NCBI RefSeq assembly: GCF_000972845.2
Contig: NC_040021.1
Coordinates: 12,428,908 to 12,492,907, forward strand
Length of the DNA: 64,000 nt
Source of the DNA: Larimichthys crocea
Lineage: Eukaryota > Chordata > Actinopteri > Sciaenidae
Direction: 5' to 3'
Position numbers and translations under genes: made by a program. The notes below the pieces were generated by a model, which was not told the origin of the DNA, ran no database searches, and saw only the letters and a program-made list of their open reading frames with translations. The first letter of the stretch is position 1; each line of letters begins with the position of its first letter. Of this stretch, positions 46,338 to 57,794 are shown in pieces.

Positions 46338-47779
46338 AACACTGCTGGAAAAATTTAAAAAACACTTTGAAAACACATCAGATCTCAATGGGAGAAAAAA
46401 TCATGCTGGATATCTTTCCTGATATGGACTGGGTAATGTGTTTGGAATGAAAGGATGCCACATTATTAATGGAAATGAAAATTATCAACCTACAGAGGGC
46501 TGAATTCAAAGACATCCCCAAAATCAAAGCAAAAAAATGATGTGGCAGGCTAGTCCATTTTGCCAAAATTTCTTTGTAGCAACCCTTAATGGTATTCAGT
46601 AGTTTGTATGACTTCCATGTGCTTGTATGCATGCCTGACAATGTCGGGGCCTGCATCACTGAGCTCCTGGGCAGTCTGAGGTGTTCTATTGGATTTAGGT
46701 CAGTCGAGCATAGAGGCCAGTTAATGGTATCAATTCTTTCATCCTCTAGGAACTGCCTGCATACTCTCGCCACAGGAGGCCGGGCATTGTCGCGGACCAG
46801 GAGGAATTCAGGAACCACTGCACCAGTGTAGGGTCTGACAATGGGCCCAAGGATTTCATTCTGATACCTAATCGCAGTCAGGGTGCCGTTGTCTAACCTG
46901 TAGAGGTCTGTGCATCCTTCCAGGGATATGCCTCAGTAGACCATCACTGACCCACCACCAAACTGGTCATGCTGAATGATGTTGCAGGGAGCATAATGTT
47001 CTCCACGGCGTCTCCAGACCCATTCACGTCTATCACATGTGCTCAGGTTGAACCTGCTCTCAAATGTGAAATCACAGGGCGCCGTGGCAGACCTACCAAT
47101 TCTGGTGTTCTGTGGCAAATGCCACTCGAGCTCCATGGTGCCGGGCAGTGAGCACAGGGTCCACTACAGGACATCAGGCCACCCTCATAAAGTCTGTTTC
47201 TGATTTTTTGTTTAGAGACATTCACACCAGTGGTCTTCTGGAGGTCATTTTGTAGTGCTCTGTCAGTGCTCATCCTGTTCCTCCTTGCACAAAGGAGCAG
47301 ATACTGGTCCTGCTGATGGATTAAGGACCTTATACGGACCTGTCCAGGTCTCCTAAATTAACTGCCGTCTCCTGGAATCTCCTCCATGCTCTTGAGACTT
47401 TGCTGGGAGACATAGCAAACCTTCTGGCAATGGCACATATTGATGTGCACCCTGAAGGAGTTGGACTACTCCCGCACCATGCTACCAGTAGTGACACTGA
47501 CCCTAGCCAAATGCAAAACTAATGAGAAATTGGTCAGAAAAGATGAGGAGGAAAAAAATGGCAGTAGCCTCCACCAGTAAAACCATTCCTATTTTGGGGA
47601 TCGTCTTATTGTTGCCTCTCTAGTGTACCTGTTGTTAATTTCATTAACACCAAAACAGAAGAAAATGATTAACAACCCCCCCAGCTACTAACCTGACCAG
47701 ATCAATATCCCAGAAGTTGAAATGACTTGATGCTATACTCTGAATAAAAAGTGTTCCTTTAATTTTTTTTTGAGCAGTG
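46338..47779 (-). mobile_element. Tc1-like transposon, nearly full length, inactive
   Basis: Both ends carry the inverted-repeat type that I recall for a very abundant teleost Tc1-like family. The left end reads aacactgctggaaaaattta, and the right end read inward reads cactgctcaaaaaaaaatta. TA dinucleotides flank the element at 46336-46337 and 47780-47781, as expected for Tc1/mariner insertion. The ends also share aacactttgaaaacacatca (left) and aaaagtgttcc (right). The body, about 1.44 kb, contains a broken transposase gene on the minus strand. Small internal deletions of roughly 90 and 45 bp in the 3' part of the gene are suggested by comparison with the family as I remember it. Confidence 0.93.
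46580..47480 (-). pseudogene. Tc1/mariner transposase pseudogene
   Basis: The reading frame is broken into at least three pieces. The start matches an ATG at 47480. The first recognisable piece (47273 to 47043) holds [20 protein letters not shown], typical of the helix-turn-helix half of the DNA-binding region. The second (47136 to 46933) holds FTFESRF where the family has FTDESRF, so the first catalytic aspartate is lost (codon at 47064), and ends with FGGGSVMVY then a stop where the family continues with WGG. The third (46818 onward) holds RDNARP, with the second catalytic aspartate near 46791, and STDLNPIEHL, with the catalytic glutamate near 46686. After that the conserved sequence is disturbed by deletions. 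A tryptophan/glutamine position in the middle has become a TAG stop. The enzyme cannot be made, and any past movement depended on an intact relative. Confidence 0.93.
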
Positions 47780-49299
47780 TAGTTTAAAAACAGCCCTGTG
47801 AAATGCAATATTAGACATCAGTGTAGAATATTACAGGGTCCCCAGTCACGTTGATGGGATCTTTTACGTTTTGGAAATGAGATAGACTGTGATTCAGAGA
47901 TGAAGGACAAACACTGCACAGGCTACATTTGTCTCTTCATTGTGCTCTTTTATACCACTACTCTCATTCTGAAAAGACTAATATGACGGTGTCACAATGA
48001 GTTATTTGAAGTCCGGAGAACAAGTATAATTCATTTCCTGCAAACAATGTTAGGTGACTGGCATTTGGAGCATGCCCAAGGCTTGGATGGGCGTGTATTT
48101 CCCCTGATTGAATCATCAGTACCGAGGGATAAGCAATTGTGTTAAAAAGTCAAAAGTTATAAGCAGGAAGCAGGATTTTAAAAATACCATGCAATGTTCT
48201 GACAAGACATCTAAAGAAGGTCGTAAATTTTTAAAAAGATTTATGGATTTTCCATATTTTCCATATTCAACTAAGTTATATACTCTGTTAATAGAATTTA
48301 CCGTCACAGAGGTATAACTGCTGTTTCAGCATGGCGAGAAGAATATTCTAGTGCTGATATTATGAAGGCTTTACCTATATTAGAGCCACTTAAGTATCTT
48401 TATTTGGTAAAAAGTGTTGTTATGACATGCTGTTCTGCTAGTATTTTTGTGCAAAGTCAGAATAGCAGATGACATTGTAATACAGTTTATTGCAGATTGC
48501 TACAGGTTTGGTAATGCCATAAAGGGAGTTTTGAATACGCATGGGTGGATAAAAAACAAGGTGGATAAATATGGTAACAATATTCTAAGAAGTCAGCTGA
48601 GTAGTGCATCAACACAAGTTTTCGACCGTGTAATTGTGAAAACCACAAAGCCAAAGTTGTTAATGTTTAATAAATCATAGTTCAAGTTGTCCCACCTTGT
48701 TGTATTGTCATTAAATTGTGATTTTCACAAGAAGATTGGATTCAGTTTATGGACATGAGTCAAAATCAGATACACTCAGCAGGCTAAGCAGCCAAGGCAC
48801 TTGGAGCTTAGAGTAAAATAGCCACTACAACCTATTTATTGATTCGGTGGCTAACAAAGTAGTCACATTTAAATACAGTAGATAAATTATAGAAAGTAGC
48901 AAATTAAATACCAATTTTGTCAATTCTTTTTAAATGTAAAACACACCTTGGTTGCTTAAAAAACACAGAGGAAATTACCTCAGAGGTTGCTATAAGGCCC
49001 TAAACACAGACCTATTTATATAAATAAATAAAAGCACCGATAAACTGCTTAACATTTAACCATAAGTGCCAATTCTCAATGTGAAATCTCATTTCTATTA
49101 AGTAACACTACTTGTTAACTATTATTCAAATAACCAGAAGACCTTCTATATTGAAAATAACATAAAAATGTATACTGGTAAGCACAATTAATTTCTCCTT
49201 TGTTTCTATTTACATAATCTGTAACAATAAAAGAATTGACTGAATTAAATAAAATACAGAGAAATTTGGGAAAACTCTTCCCAAGGGAAGCTGTATCTC
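47780..49299. other. non-coding, nothing recognised
   Basis: AT-rich. A plus-strand frame of 77 codons at 48447-48680 (starting MCKVRIADDIVIQFIADCY) is followed by aataaatc, but I find no domain or repeat identity. It could be part of an old unrecognised insertion. Confidence 0.45.
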
Positions 49300-49500
49300 T
49301 CCTGTGGGTCTTCTCATTAAGCAATCGCACCACGTTGTGGGTATAACAACGCTAATAAGAGCTGATGATCAATCCTAATTGGTCTCTTCAGAGCGCCTGT
49401 CCGCTATTTGAGAATGTGACCGTTAGCCATGGTGCCTCGGCACCGTAATGAACTATTCATCTAGTTTCGGCTCACCCAAAGGTCAGCCCCCACATATAGC
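49300..49500. promoter_or_regulatory. candidate conserved non-coding block
   Basis: An unrepetitive block of balanced composition between AT-rich flanks. It contains aacgctaataagagctgatg, atcaatcctaattggtctc with an inverted CCAAT box, and a 14-nt inverted repeat ggtgcctcggcacc at 49431-49444. It looks like sequence under constraint, but that is an impression only. Confidence 0.25.
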
Positions 49501-50005
49501 ACGCCAGCTCATCACAAACACATCAAAAGTCAACAGATACATGCTCACATGCATTAGGACATCAGCATGAACAAAGATGTGCATGAAAGGCAGGAATATA
49601 TGCTTTTTCATGAAAATAGAAAGCTCACATGCACACACATGCACACAAATCTGAATGCCTCGCATTTACTCACGTCTGTACACGAGCCCTCCTAATGGTG
49701 CTGAAGTCAAATATTTTGAAAGATGTCATTCGTACACTGTGTGCTGACCAGAGATGAGAGAGAGAGAAAGGTAGGCTGCTGCCCACATTGTCTGACTGAC
49801 CCACACAAACAAAACATACCTATGTCTTATAGTGCATTCAGACATCTGTTGAACGTTCACACTGACCAACTGTTTGCTGAATGTGAACACTAACTGGTTA
49901 ATGTAGGCGGGAAAAAAATGCTAATCACGCCTTCCTCAAGTTGTTTTGCCATATGCACAAAGCACACAGTGGTGCCATTGAGATGTTACGTGAACATTGT
50001 ACAGT
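49501..50005. other. non-coding, nothing recognised
   Basis: Short CA and GA runs near 49631 and 49757. No gene. Confidence 0.5.
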
Positions 50006-50026
50006 CACACACACACACACACACAC

Positions 50027-50060
<34 letters not shown>
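50006..50060 (+). repeat. (CA)n microsatellite, interrupted
   Basis: Two CA runs of about 20 and 30 bp separated by TTAC. Confidence 0.95.
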
Positions 50061-50063
<3 letters not shown>

Positions 50064-50398
50064 TTGACACGCACACACACAAAACGACATAAAAGGGAAA
50101 ACTTGTGAGCAGTCAGGGTGGCCAACCATGAAAAAAATAACATCAAAGTTGAAACCTGCTGATATAGAAAAGGGAACACAGTCATGTGTATGTGTCTAGA
50201 CTGTGTGTGTGTGTGTGCATGTGTGTGAGCTGCTTCCCACAGGCTAAGGGGGTGAAGCTTCTTGTACACGCTGACTGTAACTCTGTAGTTCCGTTTCCGC
50301 TCGGTTGGTTAGAATAAAGATTTAGTTTAAGGGAAGGCTGTTCCCAGATCTGTGTCCATGAAGGAAGAAATCCTCCGTCTGACTTAAACCCCCTCAGA

Positions 50399-50402
<4 letters not shown>
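50061..50402. other. non-coding, nothing recognised
   Basis: A short GT run lies at 50202-50216. No gene. Confidence 0.5.

Positions 50403-50458
<56 letters not shown>
50403..50458 (+). repeat. compound (TC)22(AC)6 microsatellite
   Basis: A TC run of 44 bp that switches directly to an AC run of 12 bp. Confidence 0.97.
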
Positions 50459-51464
50459 CTACACAGTCCTCAGTTAATGTAATGCTTCAGTAGGATGAGC
50501 ATTAAGCGCTGAGGGCATGACCAGCAAACAGACTGCAGGTTTTCTTTTACCGCAGAAGAAGCAGGAAAAGAGAGACAAAGAAATATTACTTGACATAGAA
50601 AGAAGGAAGGTGAGGGCATTCTTGTGACTCCATTCCTTCTCCTCCTCCTCCTCTCGCTCCATCTCTCTGCTCTCTAATCCTCATTTTAATTTCCATCATC
50701 CTGGATGTAGCAGCCACTTCTGTAACCTTTTCCTCGCTCATCTTCCTTCTGTCTTCCCGCCATCATCTCCTCTTCCATATCAGCCTCTATTCCTGCATCA
50801 ACACCCTCCATTATACGTCTCTCTCTCGCTCTCTCTGGCCCTGTATGTTCGAAGGAGCGAGGAAGAGCAGTTGGAAGGACTTTCCACCGAGTGGGTTCAA
50901 TGAGTAGTTGCTTGAGAATAAGTGATCATCTCAGCCCTGCTTCTCCAAAGAAAATGTGTGTGTGCATGGAGAAGAGACAAGGAGAAGGGGAAAAAGAATG
51001 AGCACTTGTAAGCATCCCTATGCAAGCACTTCACTATCTTCCCCCAGTAATCAATACAGGAAGGCTCCAAGCAGCCATCAAACACACATACTCATGCATG
51101 GCAAGTAAGGTTAGAGAAAAGCAGGTTTTACAGATATATGAGTTTGATATATGTCTCAGCATACTGAAGAACATGATTGTATATGCGGTACGTGAGCACA
51201 CACATAAGCACCATCTCATATGCACACCCTCAGGCGAGACCTTTTCTTCCTTTCTTCTGCCCTCTGTTTATCGATACATACACACACACACACCCCATCA
51301 TCGAGCTAGCGCCCCCCCCTCCATTTATTAATAGTATACATAGTGTTCAGTTCTGTGCTTTGTTCTCTGTGATGGGCCTCTCAGGAGAGTGTAAATCAAA
51401 TACAAATAGAGTAGATGCAATTCATAAAAGAGACATTTCTTTCCCTTTATGCACATGTTGTTGC

Positions 51465-51468
<4 letters not shown>
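50459..51468. other. non-coding, pyrimidine-rich in part
   Basis: Pyrimidine-rich with short TCC and TC runs at 50636-50840. Short CA runs near 51280-51292. Frames on both strands show no domain. Confidence 0.5.

Positions 51469-51507
<39 letters not shown>
51469..51507 (+). repeat. (TG)n microsatellite
   Basis: A near-perfect TG run of about 39 bp that trails into GGTGCGTGCGTGTG. Confidence 0.97.
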
Positions 51508-51511
<4 letters not shown>

Positions 51512-53822
51512 CGTGCGTGTGCACTCGAATAAAATGCAGAGACTTCTTGAAGCCCTCAATCTTTGCAGGAAACTCAATGAGAGACTGAATTACTTTACAT
51601 GCGCACGTGATCTCGTGCACATAGAGAGGCAACACAGAAAGAGACTACAGATGTACAAATATTAAATGAAAAAACACAATAAAAAATGAGCGGTTTGTCA
51701 TCATAAAAGTGCCTCTTCAAATGACAGACAGTGAGACAAAAGTCAGCAGTAATGTGGTTACAGAGCGTGCTGCCCTGTTTTTCACTAAATCTCTCTGATG
51801 GTTATAATACATCTGTTATGTGCCTCTATGTCTTGCCTTTTTGTCCATCTGCCTCATTCTTTTTACAATGTTGTACATCATACCTCCATCTAACTGAACA
51901 TTTTTTCAACTTTCAAGTCTAACTTTGTTAAGTTCGAATTTAAATTTGAGAAATATCTCAAAAGAAGTTGCTCTCACTAAGAATCAGTCTTTTTAAGTAA
52001 TAAAAAACAACGTTATGTAAAAATATGTCATGTTTATACCGTAGAATAAGTATTGACTCTTTCTATCCAAATATTTAAAATGCCTCTGTATTATTTTTGA
52101 GAATTTCTGGACAAACTACTTGTTTGAGTCTGAATAAAGTCAGTCTGTGGATGAATGTTCTATTCTAACGTGCTACATAGGGGGATTATACAGGGTCAAA
52201 CACTGAAAGAATAGTGTTAAATATTAGATTGTTATGGGGACGCTTGCTTCTTCTCCTAGATACAGAGCAGCTGTATGTTATATATAGGAAAGCAGGTGTC
52301 CTTCTGATCATTACATTTCGTAACCGAGGTCAGAAGATACAACACAAGAGAACGTAAAAGCCTCTACACAGTCAGATAATAATGTCGGGCAACTAAAGTG
52401 TGAACATATTTCCTTGTTTGTAGACTATTGTTGATTTATGGGCATCGAGTAGTAGTGGCACTATATTAGGAAGAAATATTGTCCATAATCAACCATGGTG
52501 AACCTGTTAGACTACAAAAAGGACAGAGTGCTGTATACTTATGATTTTTTCAGATTTCACTCCTCCTTCGACATACTAACATTACAGATCAGTAAATAAA
52601 AACATGAAAAGAAGGGCAGAGGTAGGCTTACTGGCAGCTATAAGGACACTTGAGCATGGATTATGGTATGAAGGAAATGGAGCGTAGAGGGATCTGTTCA
52701 TGCATTTAAATGGTACAAAATTATTCTTGCTCAACATTATTCATATTTCAAAATTTGCATGAAATGAATTAGCTTGGGGTTATTCCCTAAAGTATTATGG
52801 ATGCTGCATACATACCCCCTCCAATCGAAATCTCATCTTCAGAGCCGTTCTTTAAGAATTGTATTTCAGTCTCCTGTAAAATTATTTAAATTTTTGCCTG
52901 TTAAACTTCATCTATTTGTTTGTTCTTTCTAATTGTATATTAAGTTTTTCACGAGTGGATTTCTCAGATTTCCACAACAATTTAAATCACTTCAGATGAA
53001 AGCTTTATCAAATTCTTTTAAACTACTTGCAAGTTGCATGAGTGCAACACGTATTTAGGACAGGTGGGGTTGTTGGTGCTGAAATTGTATCCTAAAGAAA
53101 TAAATTTGATGTAAAGTAAATACATCTTTCAGATGTATTTATTCATCTTAAATGTCTTTGAGTGCCTACTTCCAAGTAGTAGCACTCAAATAAATTTTAT
53201 TTATACACAAAAAACTAAAATGCCACGGAGGGTCTGTGTCTTTACAAGCAGTCCTAGCTGTTGCTGTTTCCTCTGTAAAAATTTCAAGGAAATTCTAAAA
53301 GAGGTTTGTCAGTGTTATTGAAAATAAATGCAATCTCCGGTCAAACCAATTGGTGAAGAACTTGGCCTTGGGAAAACATAAATTTCATCCTTGAATGTTC
53401 CTTTTTTCTTTTTTTCACGATAATACAGCACATACTTGGCAGACTCTTTTCTTACAAATTTTTACAATAGATACAATTTAGATTCTTGTGTCTTAATGTG
53501 CTCCTACTCCTATTTTCTGAATAGAATTCACACTTGCAGTATGTAGTAATCTATTTCAATAAGCAAGTGTTTTTAATTTGTTGCTGTATATATTCACACC
53601 ATTATTTTTCACACCTCCTACAGTATATACTACCCATTATTACACAATCCTCCCTGAGGATTTACAGTATTTCTCTGCATTGTGGCTACACTTTCATTAT
53701 TGTTTATTTGCCCGGTCATTCCAACACTTTTCCCTTTGTCACCCTTTCTGTTATGCTCTGTACTCAGTGACAATTGTTGTTCATTCCTCAAGGGTCATGG
53801 GTAATTTTTTCTTTTTCCATTT
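51508..53822. other. non-coding, nothing recognised
   Basis: More than 2 kb of AT-rich sequence with no simple repeat, no repeat family and no frame with a recognisable domain. Confidence 0.55.
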
Positions 53823-54152
53823 GGTAATGGACAATGCAAGTACGCTTAGTAAATGGTTGTGTTTGAACAGCATTGTAGTCTTCTGACTGCTCAAAGCACC
53901 TTGTATTATGTGTCGCATTGCCCCATAGACACACACATTCATACAGCGATAGAGGCTGTCATGCAAGGTGCCAACTGTTGATCACAAAGTAACTAATTAT
54001 TCACAAACACACACAAACCGATGGCACGGCCTTTGGGAGCAATTTGAGGTATCTTGCCCAAGGACGCTTCAATTTGTGGATTGGAAGGAGCCAGAGATCG
54101 AACTACCACTGATTAGTTGATGGCCCACTCTACCTTGGAGCCACAGCCGCCC
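53823..54152 (-). mobile_element. tRNA-derived SINE, near full length
   Basis: On the minus strand the element starts with gggcggctgtggctcc at 54152. An A-box-like TGGCTCCAAGGTAG lies at 54144-54131 and a B-box-like GTTCGATCTC at 54103-54094. The body contains tccttgggcaagatacctca, ggccgtgccatcgg, and ccttgcatgacagcctc. The tail has ggtgctttgagcagtc. This order corresponds to an abundant teleost SINE, and the fragment at 16345-16530 is a second copy of its 3' half. A local insertion or expansion of about 40 bp seems to sit in the tail near 53850-53880. The minus-strand frames across it are not genes. Confidence 0.85.
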
Positions 54153-55044
54153 ACACTTCAGCTGGAAATTTCTCAAACGATGAAGCTTGTGTGTCAGTCT
54201 GACTAACAGAGCAGCCTCTTCATTCTCATTCTCTCTCCCTTTGTCCTCTGCTGTTTGTGTTCCTTGGTGTGTAAGTAATAAATGAATGGGCCTTCTGCTC
54301 ACCCACTCATAATTACTGCTAATAGCTGCAGCATCTACTGTCCTATAAACACATATGTGTAAGCACTTGTTTGAGAGCCAGAGGTCCTGTTTGTGTTTTG
54401 ACATAAATAAAACCTTCACATATAGAGCAAGTTAAAACATCGACAACAAAGTCATTATGAGTCGGTCCCTGTGCGTATGTGTGTGTCTCTATCTGTGTTT
54501 GTGTGTAGGTCTGGGAAATCTTTTATCAGTATTTTATCCTGAAAGCCTTGAAAACCTCAAACCAAGGTTCTCTTTACATGAGGAAATAGGAAGATCAGCT
54601 ATCGATGCTGCTTTTCTTTTCGTGAGCACAAACACACATTAACGCAGACACACACACATATGCACATAAACGCCCACAGAAAAAGCCACCAAATTAAGTG
54701 ACAATCCCCAGTTGACGGGGTGATGTACAGACAGCTCAACAGATTCCTGCCAATTATTTGATATAATGAAAAATATTTATACAGCTGATGATTCTCTGTA
54801 CAGTTTCAGGCAAAGAAACCAATAACAGTAGGCCAGTAGATTTTCATTCTGTTGTGTTTGTGCGTGTGTGTGTGTGAGCCTGTGAATGTGACTATAATTG
54901 GGTTTTGATTGAAACCCCTCTAACCCAAACAAAACGGGTGGCTGTTTAAAAAGATTCTGAAATGTGTCGTGTGGAAAGCACAGAGGATGCAGATTCATGA
55001 ATCAATAGCAGAGACACGACATGTAAAAATAACTATTTGGAAGG
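54153..55044. other. non-coding, with a block shared with 57.4 kb
   Basis: The stretch contains 54284-54322, whose two sub-blocks recur at 57338-57446 (see findings). A short (TG) run lies at 54477-54486 and a GT run near 54860. No gene. Confidence 0.5.
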
Positions 55045-55530
55045 TTAATGGTGATAAAAGAAAAAATACAGTTGATGTTAAAGTCTTAGTCATCCCCAAA
55101 GGAAATGGTGAAACGTTTAAATGAGAATTAAGTGCAAAATCATGGTCAAAAGTGATTGAGTCATTAGCTGATGGAGGGGTAATGACAACAAAGCACTGGA
55201 TAGCAAGAATGAAATGAGCTGAGACATTAGCTGTGTCAAGGCTAATGAAAACCACTATTAATACAGAGCCAAAATTGCCTGTATCATTAGCTGATGTATG
55301 ACTAATGTGAAAATAGTTTTAATTCAGTGCCAAAATTAACCAAATTGACACAGGGGCAGTGATGAAACTGTATTTAATACAGGGGCATGAGCCTGTGGCT
55401 GATGACAATGAAATACTTACCTGACGTCAAAAATGGAGTCCCAGCTGACGAGTCATACGAAACAACACTGGGTCATTAGTTGAACACTGACTCATTAGCG
55501 TTAATTATGAATTAATGAATTGAGGATTAA
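55045..55530 (+). repeat. degenerate minisatellite, unit about 60 bp
   Basis: About eight diverged units recur every 60-66 bp. The clearest marks are tcattagctgatg at 55161, acattagctg at 55224 and tcattagctgatg at 55284, each followed 12-20 bp later by taatgacaac, ctaatgaaaacc or ctaatgtgaaaa. Between them recur tacagagccaaaatt and ttcagtgccaaaatt. Later units are poorer (ggctgatgacaatgaaata, gggtcattagttgaacactg, actcattagcg). The 86-codon minus-strand frame is a by-product. The sequence is rich in TAAT/ATTA cores as a result of the unit. Confidence 0.75.
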
Positions 55531-55770
55531 CAATATAACATACAATATTGATTCTCCACTTCTGAAACGTTTATGCTGGGATATGAAGCAGGGTCGAGGC
55601 CGTGCGTGGTGGAATCCAGGGGAAAGTCTTATTTTATTTTTTGATATTCAAGACAAGTATTCGTGAATTAAATCAGTGATTCTGGCCTTTGTATTTTCTG
55701 GTATCACATCAAAATGTGATATTCCCCACCACTACTTGCTAATAATCTACCCTTATTAGCTCAAACTAAT
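55531..55770. other. AT-rich spacer
   Basis: No feature recognised. Confidence 0.5.
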
Positions 55771-55800
55771 GTGGTTAAAAAAAAAAAGAAAAAAAAAAAA
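55771..55800 (+). repeat. poly-A tract
   Basis: Thirty bases of A interrupted once by a G. Confidence 0.9.
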
Positions 55801-55818
55801 GGTTACAGACACAGAAGC

Positions 55819-55851
55819 AGGATATACTCAGGATATACTCAGGATATACTA
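55819..55851 (+). repeat. 11-bp tandem repeat, three units
   Basis: Unit aggatatactc three times head to tail (last base varies), with a further aggatatac after a short gap at 55857. Confidence 0.9.
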
Positions 55852-56029
55852 TACCGAGGATATACTTATTTGAACTGAACGTAATGAACATAATGGCATG
55901 GTTAACATTCTTAAAAATCCAAAATTCATATTAAAAAAGTATTGTGCCCATTAGCCAAAAAACAAAAGACACAAAAGCATGTGAAAATAACGCCCAGGTT
56001 AAAAATCTCAAACTTGACCTTTAATGTTT
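55852..56029. other. AT-rich spacer
   Basis: No feature recognised. Confidence 0.5.
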
Positions 56030-56545
56030 AATAGATAGTGTGTTAGTACAGCAGAGCCTGACGGTTCTGTCATTAGTTTTGTGGGGAAATTTGGTCATAA
56101 ATCAAAGTATTGGACAGATTCAGCTTTGATGGCACTACACAAAAAGTATCTAAAGTTATTACAATTCATCCTGAGGGGAACATGAGTGCCTGTACCAATC
56201 ACAGCAAACCACCCAATAGTTGTTTCACTTAAAACTTCAAATGTCAACTATATGATAGGGCTAAAGGAAAGGTCAGGGGATCACCAAAGCCAGAAGGATT
56301 CTGGGAACCTCCGTGAAGGTCAATCCATCAAGTAGATATTGTGGTAGTTAAATGGATTAGTAAAAGTTTTGACCTGCTAGTGGCACTATATGAAAAGTCA
56401 GGAACTCACCAGAGTTATTGCAATTAAACATAATTGTCTGTACCAAATGTCACCCATCCAGTATTTATTGAGATATTTCAGTCTGGACCAAAGTGGTGGA
56501 CCAAATGACAGAACGACTTTGTTTTACCTATAGCCACTACGCAAG
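56030..56545 (+). repeat. dispersed repeat family D, copy 3 (longest)
   Basis: It contains gtcattagttttgtggggaa, tggtcataaatcaaagtatt, ggtcaggggatcaccaaagc, ttgagatatttcagtctgga and ccaaagtggtggaccaaatg. The middle seems internally duplicated: caccaaagccagaagg and caccagagttattgc, each after a short aaaagtcagg-type phrase. It is the most complete of the four copies in the window and comes from a family I recall as common in teleosts. Confidence 0.7.
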
Positions 56546-57320
56546 AGTGGCTTAAAATGGGACATACAGCAAAACTTAATGTAGCAGTAAAAGCCTTTAT
56601 ATAAAACATTATGTAGCAATATATAACGGCTAATAGCTCCTTGCATTCTTGTTGTTTTATTGGATGTCCATTCTGTTTACCTCTGCCTTCTGTCTGCCCC
56701 ACAGCATCAGTACCAGTCAGTCAGTAATTTGCTGACTCCTGCAGAGAAAGATTCATTTGTTTTCATCACCAACTAGCTTGAGTGGGCAATGTGTTAATGG
56801 TTGCAGTGGGCTCACATGAAAATACTATTGACCACTGGAGAGGGGAAGTCATTTCAAAATTTCACAAGAGCACTGATCTACATGCACTATCCATAAACAC
56901 TCCAAGGGATGTGTTTTTTTTTTAAAGATTTTAAAGTTTTTTGGGTAGTGTGCATTTACACTTCACTACAATGTTTGGTCTGATGTTTTAAAAGAAGAAA
57001 AAGCTGAATCCTTGTTGTTGGAAAGATAATAAATGGTTTTGTGCAGCATGGTGTCTCAGACTAAATGAACAGCTTGAGTAAAAAACAAAGACCACTTTTA
57101 TTGGTATAGATGAGACGATGTTTTGGATATAGACTTATAAGATGACAGGGGTTTGACAGGAGAAGATATATGGATTTGAACTGAATTATTCAACCCTGGG
57201 CATATAGGCACAACCTGTAGAATTACCAACTAGGAACTCACTCACCTACTCAGTCTCCCTCTCTTCAGGCGAAAGTGCAGCTGAAAATAAAACCAATACT
57301 GTGCTATGCTTGCCAACTTG
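56546..57320. other. non-coding, nothing recognised
   Basis: AT-rich. A poly-T run lies near 56915. No gene or repeat family. Confidence 0.5.
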
Positions 57321-57324
57321 CATT

Positions 57325-57485
57325 TGCGTAAGAAAAAGAATGGATCTTCTGTTCACCCAGGTAGTCTGTAATTTGCCTGGTTTAAATGGAAATCTTTAAA
57401 AGAAAAGGTGAAAGAGATAATTATAATTGGCCGTAATTACTGCTAACCCATCTTATGAAGCAGCGCTTTGCTGCTGGGGAGGTCA
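57325..57485. promoter_or_regulatory. candidate conserved non-coding block
   Basis: It contains gaatggatcttctgttcacc at 57338 and gagataattataattggccg then taattactgctaa ending at 57446, followed by gcagcgctttgctgc. Two of these pieces recur at 54284-54322. TAAT cores and an inverted CCAAT-like attgg are present. A regulatory role is only a guess. Confidence 0.25.
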
Positions 57486-57794
57486 AACATATTTAAATGC
57501 AAATGGTTATTGTTGCCATCAAGTATAACTTTAAAGTTTATTTTCCCCTCTTGCCTTGGCTGTCTCAAGAGTGACGACATAGAGAGATTAGGACCATATG
57601 TCATTGAGCATCATTTGTCCAGTGTTCCTGTTCTCTTTCAATTTGTCATGTGCTGTTAAAATGAACACGCAAGATTCATAAGTGACAATTTCCTGAGCAC
57701 ATATAAATATAGCACATAACTGAACATGCACGTTCTTTCTTACTGTATACGGCATTCTCCATTTGTTGGTATTAATCATTCAGAAGAAATACAG
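57486..57794. other. non-coding, nothing recognised
   Basis: No feature recognised. Two opposing 63-codon frames are accidental. Confidence 0.5.

Noticed and set aside
46589..46831. 80-codon plus-strand frame in the Tc1 element
   Set aside because: It is the antisense shadow of the transposase C-terminal region.
51177..51665. 162-codon plus-strand frame
   Set aside because: It runs through CA and TG microsatellites (Cys-Val and Thr-His runs) and has no conserved motif.
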